Assembly: GCA_026416455.1 (NCBI GenBank)
Contig: JAOAFE010000002.1
Span: 181,705-245,704 of the forward strand
Length of the DNA stretch: 64,000 bases
Direction of reading: 5' to 3'
Origin: Syntrophales bacterium
Lineage (GTDB): Bacteria > Desulfobacterota > Syntrophia > Syntrophales > UBA8958
A model generated the notes under the pieces. It was given only the letters and a program-made list of their open reading frames with translations, did no database searches and was not told the origin of the DNA. This document shows, piece by piece, positions 28,372 to 37,500 of this stretch; the stretch's first letter is position 1, and each line of letters begins with the position of its first letter. The translations under genes and the position numbers were made by a program.

Positions 28372-29421
28372 ATGCTCAAGACAAAAATGACCGAGATGTT
28401 CGGCATCAATCATCCTATTATGCTGGCAGGGATGAATTGGATTACGGAGCCTAAGCTGGTGGCGGCAGTGTGTAATGCGGGAGGGTTGGGAATACTTGCT
28501 GTTGCCCGCTATAACCCAAAAGAAACGAGGGCGTGTATTCGCCAGATAAGGGAGATGACGGATAGGCCTTTCGGCATCAACCAAATTCTAATCGGTCCGG
28601 GGGCGAAAGAAAATATTGCCGTTGCCATTGAAGAGAAGGTGCCAGTTATCAACTATTCTTTGGGGAAACCCTGGTTTATAAACGATGTGCATGCCTATGG
28701 CGGTAAGGTGGTCGGTACAATAGCCATCGCCCGCCATGCGGCTAGGGCGGTAGAATTGGGTTGTGACGCCATCGTCGTTACAGGTCATGAGGCAGCGGCT
28801 CACGGCGCAGCGGCGACCTCCATGGTTCTAATACCTATTGTAGCCAGTATGGTAAATGTGCCGATCATTGCCGCCGGTGGGTTCTACGATGGTCGCGGTC
28901 TAGCAGCAGCACTAGCCTTGGGAGCCCATGGTATTTCCATGGGAACGAGATTCATGCTCGTCAAAGAAAGCCCCGTTCACGATAACTTCAAACGTTTATG
29001 TTTGGAAGCAACGGAGCAAGATACTTTATACGACAATGTCTTTGATGGCATGGACGGACGGGTACTTAAAACTAAAGCGGCCGTTAAAATGACCCGGCGA
29101 GGCTTCCCTGTAATCGAGGCTTTCAAAGGAGCGCTTCTCGTAAAGAAACTTCTCAACCTCTCTTATGGAAAATTCATCGCCTCGGCCTTCGCCATGATGA
29201 CCGCGGAAGAAGGTCATCCCCTCTGGGTGCTCGCCCGACAGGCTGTGGGTAACATGAGGCATCTTAAGGCCATCCAAGAAGGCGATACAGAAGAGGGTAT
29301 CCTCTTTGCCGGGCAATGCTGCGGCGGCATCTCCGATGTGCCGACGGTTCAGGAGGTGGTGGACCGCGTGGTGGCCGAGGCAGAAGAAACGATCGCCAAG
29401 TTACAGGGCCTGAAAATTTAG
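28372..29421 (+). CDS. Nitronate monooxygenase family FMN enzyme
   Basis: 349 residues, TIM-barrel flavoprotein of the 2-nitropropane dioxygenase family. Typical segments are HPIMLAGMNWIT near the start, GGLGILAVA, INYSLGKPW, VVTGHEAAAHG (family histidine) and the phosphate-binding AAGGFYDGRGLAAALALGA and GISMGTRFM. The same fold includes enoyl-ACP reductase FabK, so a fatty-acid role is an alternative. A clear AAAGGAGG precedes ATG 28372. Its stop overlaps that of the SDR gene by 4 nt in the convergent direction. Confidence 0.85.
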   Translation: MLKTKMTEMFGINHPIMLAGMNWITEPKLVAAVCNAGGLGILAVARYNPKETRACIRQIREMTDRPFGINQILIGPGAKENIAVAIEEKVPVINYSLGKPWFINDVHAYGGKVVGTIAIARHAARAVELGCDAIVVTGHEAAAHGAAATSMVLIPIVASMVNVPIIAAGGFYDGRGLAAALALGAHGISMGTRFMLVKESPVHDNFKRLCLEATEQDTLYDNVFDGMDGRVLKTKAAVKMTRRGFPVIEAFKGALLVKKLLNLSYGKFIASAFAMMTAEEGHPLWVLARQAVGNMRHLKAIQEGDTEEGILFAGQCCGGISDVPTVQEVVDRVVAEAEETIAKLQGLKI

Positions 29422-30221
29422 TGCATAACGGCACCGCCGTCCACGTTGATGGCCTGGCCCGTAATATTTCCCGCCTCCTCCGAAGCGAGATAGGCGACGA
29501 GAGATGCTACGTCTTCTGGATTTTGTGGGCGTCCTAAAGCGGTTAGATGCTTTGTCCTCATCTCGAATATCTCACGGAGGGATTTGTCGGCTAGGGAGGA
29601 ATAGCTCTCCTTCATAGCTTGGGCCAGCTTTTCCCAACCGGGTGTGAAAACGTAGCCAGGGCAGACGGCATTGACGGTGATATTATATCTTCCCAGTTCC
29701 TTTGCCATCACTTGTGTGAGGCCGATGACTCCGAACTTGGCGGCGCAATAAGGACCGATTAGGGATTCCCCTAGTTTCCCCGAAATAGAAGAGATGTTTA
29801 TGATCCTTCCGGCCCGTTTCTTGATCATTTCTGGCGCTGCCGCCCGAGAGCAAAGAAAGGCGCTCTTTAAGGTGAGATCGATCGTTCGGTCCCAGCTTTC
29901 GGTGGTGGTCTTTACAATCGGTACGGGTCCACCTCCACCTCCTCCGACGTTATTTACTAAAATATCCAGCGTCCCGAATTTTTCTATGGTCTGACGAATA
30001 AATTCGTTTACCTTTTCCTCTTGGGTGGCGTCAGCTTCGATGGCGAAAGCATCACCACCTTTTTCTACTATCTCCTTTGCTACTCTCTTTGCATCTTCCC
30101 CTGCAATGTCGACGACAACTACTCTCGCCCCCTCTTCGGCCAGCCTTATGGCGATGGCGCGACCAATACCATTTCCTCCACCGGTTACCACGGCTATTTT
30201 ACCCTTGATTTTGAGATCCAT
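29418..30221 (-). CDS. Short-chain dehydrogenase/reductase
   Basis: 267 residues, classical SDR. The NAD(P)-binding TGGGNGIGRAIA starts near residue 13; VVVDIAGEDA contains an Asp after the second strand, favouring NAD. The NNVGG motif and the active-site ISSISG plus YCAAK (Tyr and Lys) are intact, and the C-terminus has the family ending TGQAINVDGG. Similar enzymes reduce 3-oxoacyl groups or alicyclic hydroxyacyl-CoA; substrate unknown. Confidence 0.88.
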   Translation of the reverse strand: MDLKIKGKIAVVTGGGNGIGRAIAIRLAEEGARVVVVDIAGEDAKRVAKEIVEKGGDAFAIEADATQEEKVNEFIRQTIEKFGTLDILVNNVGGGGGGPVPIVKTTTESWDRTIDLTLKSAFLCSRAAAPEMIKKRAGRIINISSISGKLGESLIGPYCAAKFGVIGLTQVMAKELGRYNITVNAVCPGYVFTPGWEKLAQAMKESYSSLADKSLREIFEMRTKHLTALGRPQNPEDVASLVAYLASEEAGNITGQAINVDGGAVMH

Positions 30222-30311
30222 TTCTGTTTTCCTCCCCAGTTAGACGTTTGTTTGCTTAATAGCGATTATTTGATCGCCCTTGTCAAGGGTTAAATGGGGG
30301 TAAATGAGCAA

Positions 30312-30908
30312 ATGGAGATCATCCTCGTGCGTCATGGAGAGACACCTTGGAATCGAGAGGAGAGGGTTCAGGGTATAAGCGACATCGAACTCTCCGAAGA
30401 AGGAAGAGATCAGGCGAGAAGATTGGCGACCGCCTTAAGAGAAAAAGCGTTCGGATCTATTTACTCCAGTCCCCTCTCTCGGGCATTGGAGACGGCCAGA
30501 ATTATCAATATCCATCACGGCCTATCAATCCAAGTACGTGAAGAATTGAGGGAAATGGATCAGGGGGTATTCGAGGGTATGTCCTTTCGAGAGCTCATGG
30601 AAAAAGAAGGGGAATTTCTCTCTCGATGGATTAAAGATCCGGCATCCGTCACCATGCCGGGGGGTGAATCTCTTTTGGACGTCCAGCGGCGCGCTTGGCC
30701 GGTCGTTGAGGAAATATTAGAAAGAGGTGAAAATAGCCTCATCGTATCTCATAGCTTTACCTTGTCTACGATCATCTGCGGGATGGCAGGCATTCCCCTC
30801 TCCCGTTTCCGGCGGGTATCTGTGTCGCCGGCGTCCCTGTCGATAATTCGTTTTGAGGGAGGCAGTTGCCGAATAGAGAAAATAAACGATTGTCGTCATC
30901 TAGCATAA
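30312..30908 (+). CDS. Histidine phosphatase family protein
   Basis: 198 residues if started at ATG 30312 ([14 protein letters not shown]), with the upstream GGGGG as ribosome-binding site; ATG 30294 adds six residues. The [10 protein letters not shown] motif has the catalytic His, [12 protein letters not shown] and the second His in IVSHSFT are present, as expected for the phosphoglycerate mutase-like branch that includes CobC-type and broad phosphatases. The substrate is not clear. It overlaps queC by 13 nt at the 3' ends. Confidence 0.85.
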   Translation: MEIILVRHGETPWNREERVQGISDIELSEEGRDQARRLATALREKAFGSIYSSPLSRALETARIINIHHGLSIQVREELREMDQGVFEGMSFRELMEKEGEFLSRWIKDPASVTMPGGESLLDVQRRAWPVVEEILERGENSLIVSHSFTLSTIICGMAGIPLSRFRRVSVSPASLSIIRFEGGSCRIEKINDCRHLA

Positions 30909-31588
30909 GGAGTAGGATCAGGAATGCCAGCTTCCTTGAATCCCTTCTTTCTCAACTGACAACTATCGCATTCCCCGCAGGCATAACCCCCAGGGGTCGG
31001 GTCATAGCAGCTATGGGTCAGACTGAAATCGACGCCCAACGCATGTCCCCTTTTGATGATTTCGCCCTTCGATAGGTTAATGAGAGGAGTCTTGATTTTT
31101 ATTTTCATTCGCCCTTCGACGGTTGCCTTGAGGGCCAAATTGGCCATGTGTTCGAAGGCCTCAATGTATTCTGGACGGCAGTCCGGATAACCGCTGTAGT
31201 CGACGGCCGTTACACCAATAAATATGTCAGAAATGTCGAGGACTTCTGCCCAGGCTAGGGCAAGGGACAAAAAAACGGTGTTACGGGCAGGGACATAAGT
31301 GGCCGGTATTCCGCTTCTTATTTGTTCTTCCGTCCTCCCCTTTGGTACGGGTGAAGAAGAAGTGAGGGCCGAGTGGGAAAAAAGGTCAGGATTCAAATCC
31401 ACCACCAGGTGGGAAATTACACCCATCCTCTCTGCCAGGAGGCGCGCCGATTCTATTTCTCGCGCATGCCTCTGCCCGTATCGAAAACTTAATGCGTGAA
31501 TGGCATAGCCCTCGGCTTTTGCTATGGCCAAAGTTGTCGCCGAATCTATCCCCCCGCTGAGAAGAACTATGGAGCGCTTTTCTTCCAT
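30896..31588 (-). CDS. queC: 7-cyano-7-deazaguanine synthase QueC
   Basis: ATP-dependent enzyme that converts 7-carboxy-7-deazaguanine with ammonia to preQ0 for queuosine. 230 residues. The P-loop-like [13 protein letters not shown] is at residue 9, and the C-terminal zinc site is [17 protein letters not shown] with four cysteines. It is the last gene of a queD-queE-queC run, with a 0-nt gap to queE (31589). All three steps from 7,8-dihydroneopterin triphosphate to preQ0 except GTP cyclohydrolase are thus in the window. Confidence 0.95.
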   Translation of the reverse strand: MEEKRSIVLLSGGIDSATTLAIAKAEGYAIHALSFRYGQRHAREIESARLLAERMGVISHLVVDLNPDLFSHSALTSSSPVPKGRTEEQIRSGIPATYVPARNTVFLSLALAWAEVLDISDIFIGVTAVDYSGYPDCRPEYIEAFEHMANLALKATVEGRMKIKIKTPLINLSKGEIIKRGHALGVDFSLTHSCYDPTPGGYACGECDSCQLRKKGFKEAGIPDPTPYAR

Positions 31589-32233
31589 TTACACCCCTCT
31601 TTGCTCCCCCCAGATAACTTTATGGAGGGGAACTTGTAGACGCACCTTCAGACGATCTTCGAGAATCCATCCTGCTAAGGTTTTCAAATCCAAGAGGCCA
31701 AAGATGGGGGAAAAGATGGGTGGTTGGGGTCGATCGAGGAGGAAGGGGTAGCGAGCAAGGACATCTTGGGCGTATTCATAGTCTATGCGATTGCCCATAA
31801 CGAATTTTACTTCATCTCTCGGGGTAAGCAAATCGAGGTTCTCCCATCTCATACGGTGCTGCTCACCACTGGAGGGAAGCTTGATATCCATGATACGATG
31901 GCATCTAGCATCCACCTTTCCTATATCCAGGCTTCCGTTGGTTTCCAGCAGTACCTCATAGCCTTCGTCTAAAAGTGAGTTGATCAGATAGCGGGTCGGA
32001 GACTGCAAAAGAGGTTCTCCCCCCGTAATTTCAACGAGGTGACATTGATACGATTTGATACTTTTTCTAATTTCTGCCATATCTAAAAGAATACCTTCGT
32101 CGTATGCGTATTTTGTGTCGCAGTAAGGGCAACGCAAATTACAGCCTGTAAGGCGGATGAAAATACAGGGACGGCCCGCATGGGAAGATTCACCCTGCAC
32201 ACTGTAAAAAATCTCATTTACCCAGAGTTTCAT
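31589..32233 (-). CDS. queE: 7-carboxy-7-deazaguanine synthase QueE
   Basis: Radical SAM enzyme that rearranges 6-carboxytetrahydropterin to 7-carboxy-7-deazaguanine. 214 residues. The cluster motif is GCNLRCPYCDT (CxxxCxxC) at about residue 30-40, preceded by FYSVQGESSHAGRPCIF, which is typical of QueE. VEITGGEPLLQ is the SAM-binding GGEP element. Its start overlaps the queD stop by 4 nt, and queC follows directly. Confidence 0.95.
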   Translation of the reverse strand: MKLWVNEIFYSVQGESSHAGRPCIFIRLTGCNLRCPYCDTKYAYDEGILLDMAEIRKSIKSYQCHLVEITGGEPLLQSPTRYLINSLLDEGYEVLLETNGSLDIGKVDARCHRIMDIKLPSSGEQHRMRWENLDLLTPRDEVKFVMGNRIDYEYAQDVLARYPFLLDRPQPPIFSPIFGLLDLKTLAGWILEDRLKVRLQVPLHKVIWGEQRGV

Positions 32234-32613
32234 TCCCCCTCTCGATAGATGACCCCCGTCTCGGACGTCTCGGCTACTTCTACTTGCGCGATGTGTACAC
32301 CGTAAGGTGCTAGTCTTCTCTTCATTTCCTCGTAAATGTATCGGGCTATGTTTTCCGAAGTGGGGTTGGTTTTTTGGAAGGCTTCGAGCTCGTTAAGGTA
32401 TGAATGATCAAGACGAGACACCACTTCATTTAATTGTCTTTTTACCGTTCTGAAATCTATAGCCATGCCCAGATCGTTAAGTTTTTCGCACCGTACGTAG
32501 GCCCTGACAGTCCAGTTGTGTCCGTGCAACCGGGCGCAATCGCCGGGATATCCGGTTAGCGTATGAGCGGCGGAAAATTTTGTTTCTGCGTATAATTCGT
32601 AGATTGCACTCAT
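32230..32613 (-). CDS. queD: 6-carboxytetrahydropterin synthase QueD
   Basis: 127 residues from ATG 32613 (MSAIYELYAETKFSAAHTL), with GGAGATGGATC upstream on its strand; the open frame continues to 32682 but without homology. Zinc ligands and catalytic residues lie in FSAAH, CARLHGHNW and LDHSYLNEL. It is the first gene of the queuosine operon. The first bases of its reading frame overlap the leader of the AI-2E family gene on the other strand, so promoters for both must lie close together. Confidence 0.93.
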   Translation of the reverse strand: MSAIYELYAETKFSAAHTLTGYPGDCARLHGHNWTVRAYVRCEKLNDLGMAIDFRTVKRQLNEVVSRLDHSYLNELEAFQKTNPTSENIARYIYEEMKRRLAPYGVHIAQVEVAETSETGVIYREGE

Positions 32614-32732
32614 CTTTGATCCATCTCCATCCCTATCATATTTCCTCAGGATGTACAATTGACTTGACTCATCTCTCACCATACATTAATCAAAAAACGA
32701 AAAAACGAGCAGTCGAAAAGGCGGGCCAAAGA

Positions 32733-33797
32733 GTGGGACCGGAAAAGGTTAAGACGGTGCTTTTTTTTCTAATTGTTGCCATCGCCTGTATTCTTTTTGT
32801 TTATCTCATCCGGCCCTTTTTCGGCCCTATTTTTTGGGCGGCGGTCATTGCTGGTCTCTTCTTCCCCGTTCATAAATTGATCCTATCGAAGGTACAATCA
32901 CGTGATCTTGCTGCTTTCTTCACACTCCTGATCGTTACGGCGGCGATCATCGTTCCTTTTCTCTCCGTGGGAACCCTGGTAGTTATAGAGTCAGTTGATC
33001 TCTTTGAAACCTTAAACGAAGAGGCCGCGTATCTTATGGAAAAATTGAAAGGATGGACAACGCGTCTAGCTTCCTATCCTATTCTGTCTCGTCTCTCCAT
33101 CGACGCGCAAACGATGACCAAGGCCGTGATAGATGGTGCCAGGGGCTTGGTTAAGTTGCTGCTCGAGAATGTAAGTTCTCTGACACAAAATACGGTGGTT
33201 TTTATCGCCAAGTTTTTCGTCATGCTCTATGTCCTCTTCTTTTTTCTGCGCGATGGACGTGCGTTGCAAGAGGAAATTAAAAATCTCTTACCCTTTGAAG
33301 AGAGTAAGAAGTCTGCCCTTTTTGACAGCTTTGCGAGAACGGCCAAGGCGACTCTTAAGGTGACCATCATTATTGGTGGCATTCAGGGTCTTTTAGGGGC
33401 TATCCTGTTCTTGCTTTTGGGGATAAAAGGGGCCCTGACCTGGGGAGTGGTCATGGCGGTGGCGTCGATCATACCTGGCGTAGGATGCTCCATCGTTTGG
33501 GCGCCGGTGGGGGTTGTTATGATTTTCACGGGGGAGGTTGTGAAGGGTTTGATCATTCTGCTTTTTGGTGCCCTCGTAATAAGTTCTGTGGACGGTCTTT
33601 TGCGCCCCCTCCTCCTCAAACAGGATATCGAGATGCATCCCCTTATGATTTTCCTTACCTCTTTGGGAGGGATAGTTTGCTTCGGGATCACCGGTTTTGT
33701 CTTGGGACCCATCATAGGTGCCCTCTTTCTTACGGTGGTTTCCATGTATAAAAGTCTATACACAAAGAATGCCGTAAATCATGTGGAAGAAGATTGA
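32733..33797 (+). CDS. AI-2E family (UPF0118) membrane transporter
   Basis: 355 residues from GTG 32733, the best fit to the usual length; the frame is open from 32580, and TTG 32664 is another candidate, so the start is uncertain. Eight or so membrane helices with the family pattern: LIRPFFGPIFWAAVIAGLFFP near the N-terminus, long amphipathic middle, then GIQGLLGAILFLLLGIKGAL, SIIPGVGCSIVWAPVG and the C-terminal GPIIGALFLTV. The family includes autoinducer-2 exporter TqsA and Na+/H+ antiporters; transported ion unknown. It overlaps the next gene by 17 nt. Confidence 0.82.
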   Translation: MGPEKVKTVLFFLIVAIACILFVYLIRPFFGPIFWAAVIAGLFFPVHKLILSKVQSRDLAAFFTLLIVTAAIIVPFLSVGTLVVIESVDLFETLNEEAAYLMEKLKGWTTRLASYPILSRLSIDAQTMTKAVIDGARGLVKLLLENVSSLTQNTVVFIAKFFVMLYVLFFFLRDGRALQEEIKNLLPFEESKKSALFDSFARTAKATLKVTIIIGGIQGLLGAILFLLLGIKGALTWGVVMAVASIIPGVGCSIVWAPVGVVMIFTGEVVKGLIILLFGALVISSVDGLLRPLLLKQDIEMHPLMIFLTSLGGIVCFGITGFVLGPIIGALFLTVVSMYKSLYTKNAVNHVEED

Positions 33798-34692
33798 GCG
33801 TGCTTCATACCAGGCCTTGAAGGGATATTTCGATCAGCAGCCTTACCGGTTGAGTATCTACTCTCTGCCCTCGCTCATCGCCTGGGGGGAGGGGTATCAT
33901 ACAGCCTTCTACGATTTCGCCGATGATTCTCTCATCCTCTCCATGGAAGAACGAACGAATGGGGAAGTGACAAGATACCTACTTATGCCGATAAGTCGGG
34001 AGTTGTGGGCTCCAACGTGGCTCTACGAGCTTGCTCAGGCCACGGGAATAGGGAAAATTAGGTTTGTTCCGGGAGATTATATAAAAACGGTGAATGAAGA
34101 TAGCATATGGCCGTGGTTTGAGATTGAGGAGGATAGGGTTTACCACGACTATGTTTATCTAACCTCTGATTTGGCAGAGCTGAAGGGAAACCGGTATGCG
34201 GGGAAGAGAAACCTCATTCATCAGTTTACCCGCGACTATGTAGAAAAAGGACGAGTGGAAATTGGTAAAATTACGTCTGAACAGAGTGCTGAGTGTTTGA
34301 AGTTCCTCGAAGCATGGTGTGAAGAACGGGGTTGTAACGAAGAGGGAATAAATAAGATACTTTTGTGCGAAAAAAAGGCTATTACAGCCGCGCTCGAAAC
34401 GATAGAAGAGCTACCTTGGCGGGGCCTCTACATAAAAATTGATGGAGTAGTGAGCGCCTTTGCCATAATGTCCGTTCTCAATCGAGAGATGGGGGTATTG
34501 AACTTCGAGAAGGCTTTCGGACGCATCAGGGGTCTTTACCAGTTTTTAGACCGAGAATGTGCCCGCCAGCTATTTTTTGATCTGAAGTATATAAATAAAG
34601 AGAGTGATATGGGCATCGAAGCCCTCGCAGAGGCGAAGAGGTCTTATGAACCGTGTGAAATGGTAAAGTCTTTTACCCTTACGGCGACGTAA
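33781..34692 (+). CDS. DUF2156 (phosphatidylglycerol lysyltransferase C-terminal-like) protein
   Basis: 303 residues, soluble. Features of DUF2156 include the GYF start (ALKGYFDQQPYRLSIYS), LKGNRYAGKRNLIHQF and the C-terminal MGVLNFEKAF and YINKESDMGIEALAEAKRSY. This GNAT-like fold is the catalytic half of lysyl-phosphatidylglycerol synthases, which modify lipids with aminoacyl groups; stand-alone forms such as this one lack the membrane half and their substrate is unclear. It overlaps the permease gene before it by 17 nt and is 5 nt ahead of mlaE-like, suggesting a lipid context. Confidence 0.8.
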   Translation: MWKKIERASYQALKGYFDQQPYRLSIYSLPSLIAWGEGYHTAFYDFADDSLILSMEERTNGEVTRYLLMPISRELWAPTWLYELAQATGIGKIRFVPGDYIKTVNEDSIWPWFEIEEDRVYHDYVYLTSDLAELKGNRYAGKRNLIHQFTRDYVEKGRVEIGKITSEQSAECLKFLEAWCEERGCNEEGINKILLCEKKAITAALETIEELPWRGLYIKIDGVVSAFAIMSVLNREMGVLNFEKAFGRIRGLYQFLDRECARQLFFDLKYINKESDMGIEALAEAKRSYEPCEMVKSFTLTAT

Positions 34693-34697
34693 ACACC

Positions 34698-35495
34698 GTG
34701 CCTATGTTGGAGAAGATAGGAAGCCTGCTGATCAAGAGATTAAAGACTTTAAAGGAAACCTTCAGTCTGGCATATGAAGTGTTGGCGCATATGTTGCTCC
34801 CATCCACTTATAACGCGGCCGTGCGTATGGTGCTGGTAAACCAGATTTACTTTACCTCGGTGCAGATTCTCCCTCTCTTTCTCACCATTTCCATCATTTT
34901 GGGTACCATCCTCATCGGGGTAGCAGGTGATTATTTGAGAAGTATAGGCATGTTTCATTTCTTTGGAGCCATGATTATGGGATTTGTCGTAAAAGAATTG
35001 GCCCCGTTTGTTACCGTTTTGCTCATCGCTTTGAGGTCAGGCGCTGCCATCAATACGGAGATTGCTGTCATGAAAGTGAATCGGGAGCTGGCGGCTCTAG
35101 AGGCGTATCGTATCAGCGTCGTAAATTATCTGCTTGTTCCTAGGGTACTAAACGGTATCGTGTCTATCGTTGTGCTCGGCTTTGCCTTCTCCACCTGCGT
35201 TTTGATTAGCGGACTACTTTCTTCTCGCTTTTTTTTCGGCCTCAGTTTCGATGATTACATTTCTCTACTCGTCGATGCCTTTTCTATCTATGATCTAGTT
35301 GTCATGGCTATAAAATGCGCAATTTTGGGTTTTTTCATCGTTTTTATACCTATCAAATTTGGCATGTCCGCCACCCAGGAACTTACTTCCATACCCATTG
35401 CCGTTTTGAATGGCATGGTGCAGGTGTTTATTTCTATTATCGTCATTGAGGTGGTTATATTAGTGCTCGATTCGCTATTGGTAAAATTGTTTTAG
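34698..35495 (+). CDS. MlaE-like ABC permease
   Basis: 265 residues with five or so membrane helices, typical of MlaE/YrbE permeases that move phospholipids across the inner membrane. FGAMIMGFVVKELAPFVTVLLIA and LRSGAAINTEIAVMKVNRELAALEAYRIS carry the family pattern, and the EQ-like coupling helix region is around YRISVVNYLLVPRVL. The start is GTG 34698 or ATG 34704. An ATPase partner of normal type is missing: the gene after it encodes a truncated ATPase. The cognate ATPase may come from elsewhere in the genome. Confidence 0.85.
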   Translation: MPMLEKIGSLLIKRLKTLKETFSLAYEVLAHMLLPSTYNAAVRMVLVNQIYFTSVQILPLFLTISIILGTILIGVAGDYLRSIGMFHFFGAMIMGFVVKELAPFVTVLLIALRSGAAINTEIAVMKVNRELAALEAYRISVVNYLLVPRVLNGIVSIVVLGFAFSTCVLISGLLSSRFFFGLSFDDYISLLVDAFSIYDLVVMAIKCAILGFFIVFIPIKFGMSATQELTSIPIAVLNGMVQVFISIIVIEVVILVLDSLLVKLF

Positions 35496-35572
35496 AGTTT
35501 TTCGCCGATGAGGATTCTTTAGGGGCGAGACGGGACGAACTCAATAAGGAGTTCGGAACGCGTGCGAGTGTT

Positions 35573-35968
35573 GTGTCTCCTTCCTATCCCCTTATCTCGA
35601 ACCTGTCCGTCGTGCAGAATGTGGCTCTCATTAAGGAGTACCATGAGGGGTGGTCTAGGAGGAGGGCGGAAAAGTATGTTATGGACCTCCTTAAAAAATT
35701 TAATATGGAAGAAATCGGTGCCAAGAGAAATCCAAACTTAGCCAGCCAGGAGAGATTCGTCGCTCTTCTGCTGCGCGCTCTCCTCATGCCCGGGGATGTG
35801 GTCATCGTAGATCGGCCCTTCGTTATCATGCCGGATGTAGATAGGGCGGAATTCATGATAAATGCCTTGCATGGGCTGGAAGAATTTTTTAATCAATGTT
35901 TTGTCCTCGATTATGTATGGAACGAAGAAAGGTACCTAGGTGTTAATCATGAAACGCCTCTCCGTTGA
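35573..35968 (+). CDS. Truncated, degenerate ABC ATPase-like protein
   Basis: 131 residues from GTG 35573, but the frame is open from 35450 and the upstream codons (LEFFADEDSLG) also resemble ABC ATPases, so coding may start earlier. Similarity runs from about the Q-loop region: SPSYPLISNLSVVQNVAL (compare QxxALFxxLTVxENV) to the C-terminus. The Walker A half is absent. The signature LSGGQ is LASQE, and Walker B VVIVDRP lacks the usual Glu, so it cannot hydrolyse ATP in the standard way. It could be a pseudogene or a non-catalytic partner of MlaE/MlaD. It overlaps the MlaD-like gene by a few bases. Confidence 0.6.
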   Translation: MSPSYPLISNLSVVQNVALIKEYHEGWSRRRAEKYVMDLLKKFNMEEIGAKRNPNLASQERFVALLLRALLMPGDVVIVDRPFVIMPDVDRAEFMINALHGLEEFFNQCFVLDYVWNEERYLGVNHETPLR

Positions 35969-36821
35969 ATGGAAAGTGGGATTGTTTCTCCTCTTTTCCC
36001 TGTTGGTCATCGCATCCGCCCTGGCTTACCTCGCTCACAAAAAGGGAATGTTTGAACGGGGTTATAACTTTACCCTCCTCTCCCGGACGGGAGATGGCCT
36101 CACCGTAGGTATGCCCCTTCATTTCTCCGGATTTAAGATCGGTAAGGTAACAGAAATGGAACTCAACCCCGATGGCCTTGTGGTCGTCAAGATTAATGTG
36201 CCCACTCGTCACCTGAAATGGTTAAGAAAAGAAAGCCGCTTCCTTTTAGAGCGTCCCATCATTGGTTCGACAAAGCTGACGGTCATTACACAAGACATGA
36301 CCAGCCCTCTTTTGGATCCGAACTCTACTCCCATGATTACCGAGGTGAACGACATCAACGAAACTATAAGGAAACTGGAACCCCTGTTGGCCAAAGTTTC
36401 CCTTATCCTTGATCACGTAGAGAAGTTGACGGGAAAGATGGCCGCCAGGAATTCTTTCTTGGAGATGGCCATCTCAGATCGTGATGCCGTTCAGGCCGTC
36501 CACGATTCCTTGAAAAATATCAGAAAGACCACAGAACGTCTAGATCAGATGCTCATCCGGACAGAAACGGAGCTGTATGGTCCGGAAGGGGTAAAACCGG
36601 CGGTTGTGGAGGTTTTGAAAGAGGTGGTCGTCAATCTGAAAAAGACAGAAGAGGTATTGGATAATGTTATCAAGATGAGTGTTGATCTTTCAAAGACAAC
36701 GAAGGATCTGGACGTATTGAGAAGAGATATTGATCGCGCTGTTCATACTATTAACAGTATAATTGATGAAATCAACCGGAAGATCCCCTTCCGTAAGGAG
36801 GAGAAGGTAGAGTTACCGTGA
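35949..36821 (+). CDS. MlaD/MCE-domain lipid-transport protein
   Basis: 290 residues from ATG 35949 (GTG 35940 also possible). N-terminal membrane anchor (VGLFLLFSLLVIASALAYLA), then the MCE domain (about 35-115: GDGLTVGMPLHFSGFKIGKV, RPIIGSTKLTVI) that forms a periplasmic hexameric ring. A long helical C-terminal part follows, with likely coiled coil (RKTTERLDQMLIRTE, LKKTEEVLDNVIK). MCE proteins capture phospholipids with an MlaE permease, here encoded just upstream. The downstream lipoprotein may be an outer partner. Confidence 0.88.
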   Translation: MKRLSVEWKVGLFLLFSLLVIASALAYLAHKKGMFERGYNFTLLSRTGDGLTVGMPLHFSGFKIGKVTEMELNPDGLVVVKINVPTRHLKWLRKESRFLLERPIIGSTKLTVITQDMTSPLLDPNSTPMITEVNDINETIRKLEPLLAKVSLILDHVEKLTGKMAARNSFLEMAISDRDAVQAVHDSLKNIRKTTERLDQMLIRTETELYGPEGVKPAVVEVLKEVVVNLKKTEEVLDNVIKMSVDLSKTTKDLDVLRRDIDRAVHTINSIIDEINRKIPFRKEEKVELP

Positions 36822-36822
36822 G

Positions 36823-37494
36823 ATGAAGAAAAAGAAATTAAGAATTTTTTTGCTTTTCCTGATCTTCATGATTTTGGGTTGTGGGGGAAAGCCTCCGGCT
36901 CCTTTCTGGATATCAATGGCCGCCAGCCGATTGGAACAATTCAAAAGTGAATACTTAGGGGGGAGAATGGATATAGCGGAGATGAACTTTGGACTGGCCG
37001 TTGAGGAAATAAAAAAGAGCGGTGACATGGACATATTGGGGAAGGCCTATTTGACAAAGATGGCTCTTGATGTTGCCGTTCTCCGACCCGCGAAGAATGA
37101 AGATTTTCTTACCTTGCAGCGGTTTTTCCCCTCAGCACAGAACGAGTCTTATTACGCGTTTCTGCAGGGAAGATGGGCAGAAGTAAATCCTAAATATTTG
37201 CCGGAAGCGTACCATAAATTCGCTTTGGCTTGCCTCAAAGAAGAAGGAAAGATCGCGGCCATTATAGGGGAGATAAAAGACCCCCTCTCTCGCCTTATCG
37301 CCAGCGGAATATATCTTGCCTGGAAAGGCGATAACGAGGAAATTCTTCAGATGGGTGTGGACACATCCTCTCGTCAAGGATGGAAGAGGGCACTTAAGGC
37401 CTATTTGGAAAGACTAGGCGCTTATTACGAAAAGATGGGCAAGACTTCGGAAGCGGAGAAGGTAAGAGCCCGCCTTACTATCATTGGGCCTTGA
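36823..37494 (+). CDS. Lipoprotein of the Mla-like operon
   Basis: 223 residues. The first 20 residues form a lipoprotein signal (lipobox ILGC, cysteine near 20) followed by GGKPPAPFW. The rest is helical with repeated Ala/Leu-rich stretches (YLTKMALDVAVLR, YHKFALACLKEEGK) and looks like a TPR-type scaffold, but no classic repeat is clear. It directly follows the MCE gene (1 nt) and so belongs to the lipid-transport operon. It ends 6 nt before the convergent pdxT stop. Confidence 0.8.
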   Translation: MKKKKLRIFLLFLIFMILGCGGKPPAPFWISMAASRLEQFKSEYLGGRMDIAEMNFGLAVEEIKKSGDMDILGKAYLTKMALDVAVLRPAKNEDFLTLQRFFPSAQNESYYAFLQGRWAEVNPKYLPEAYHKFALACLKEEGKIAAIIGEIKDPLSRLIASGIYLAWKGDNEEILQMGVDTSSRQGWKRALKAYLERLGAYYEKMGKTSEAEKVRARLTIIGP

Positions 37495-37500
37495 TCTTTT

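Noticed and set aside
32580..32732. N-terminal extension of the AI-2E family gene
   Set aside because: It overlaps the queD start on the other strand and has no hydrophobic or family sequence.
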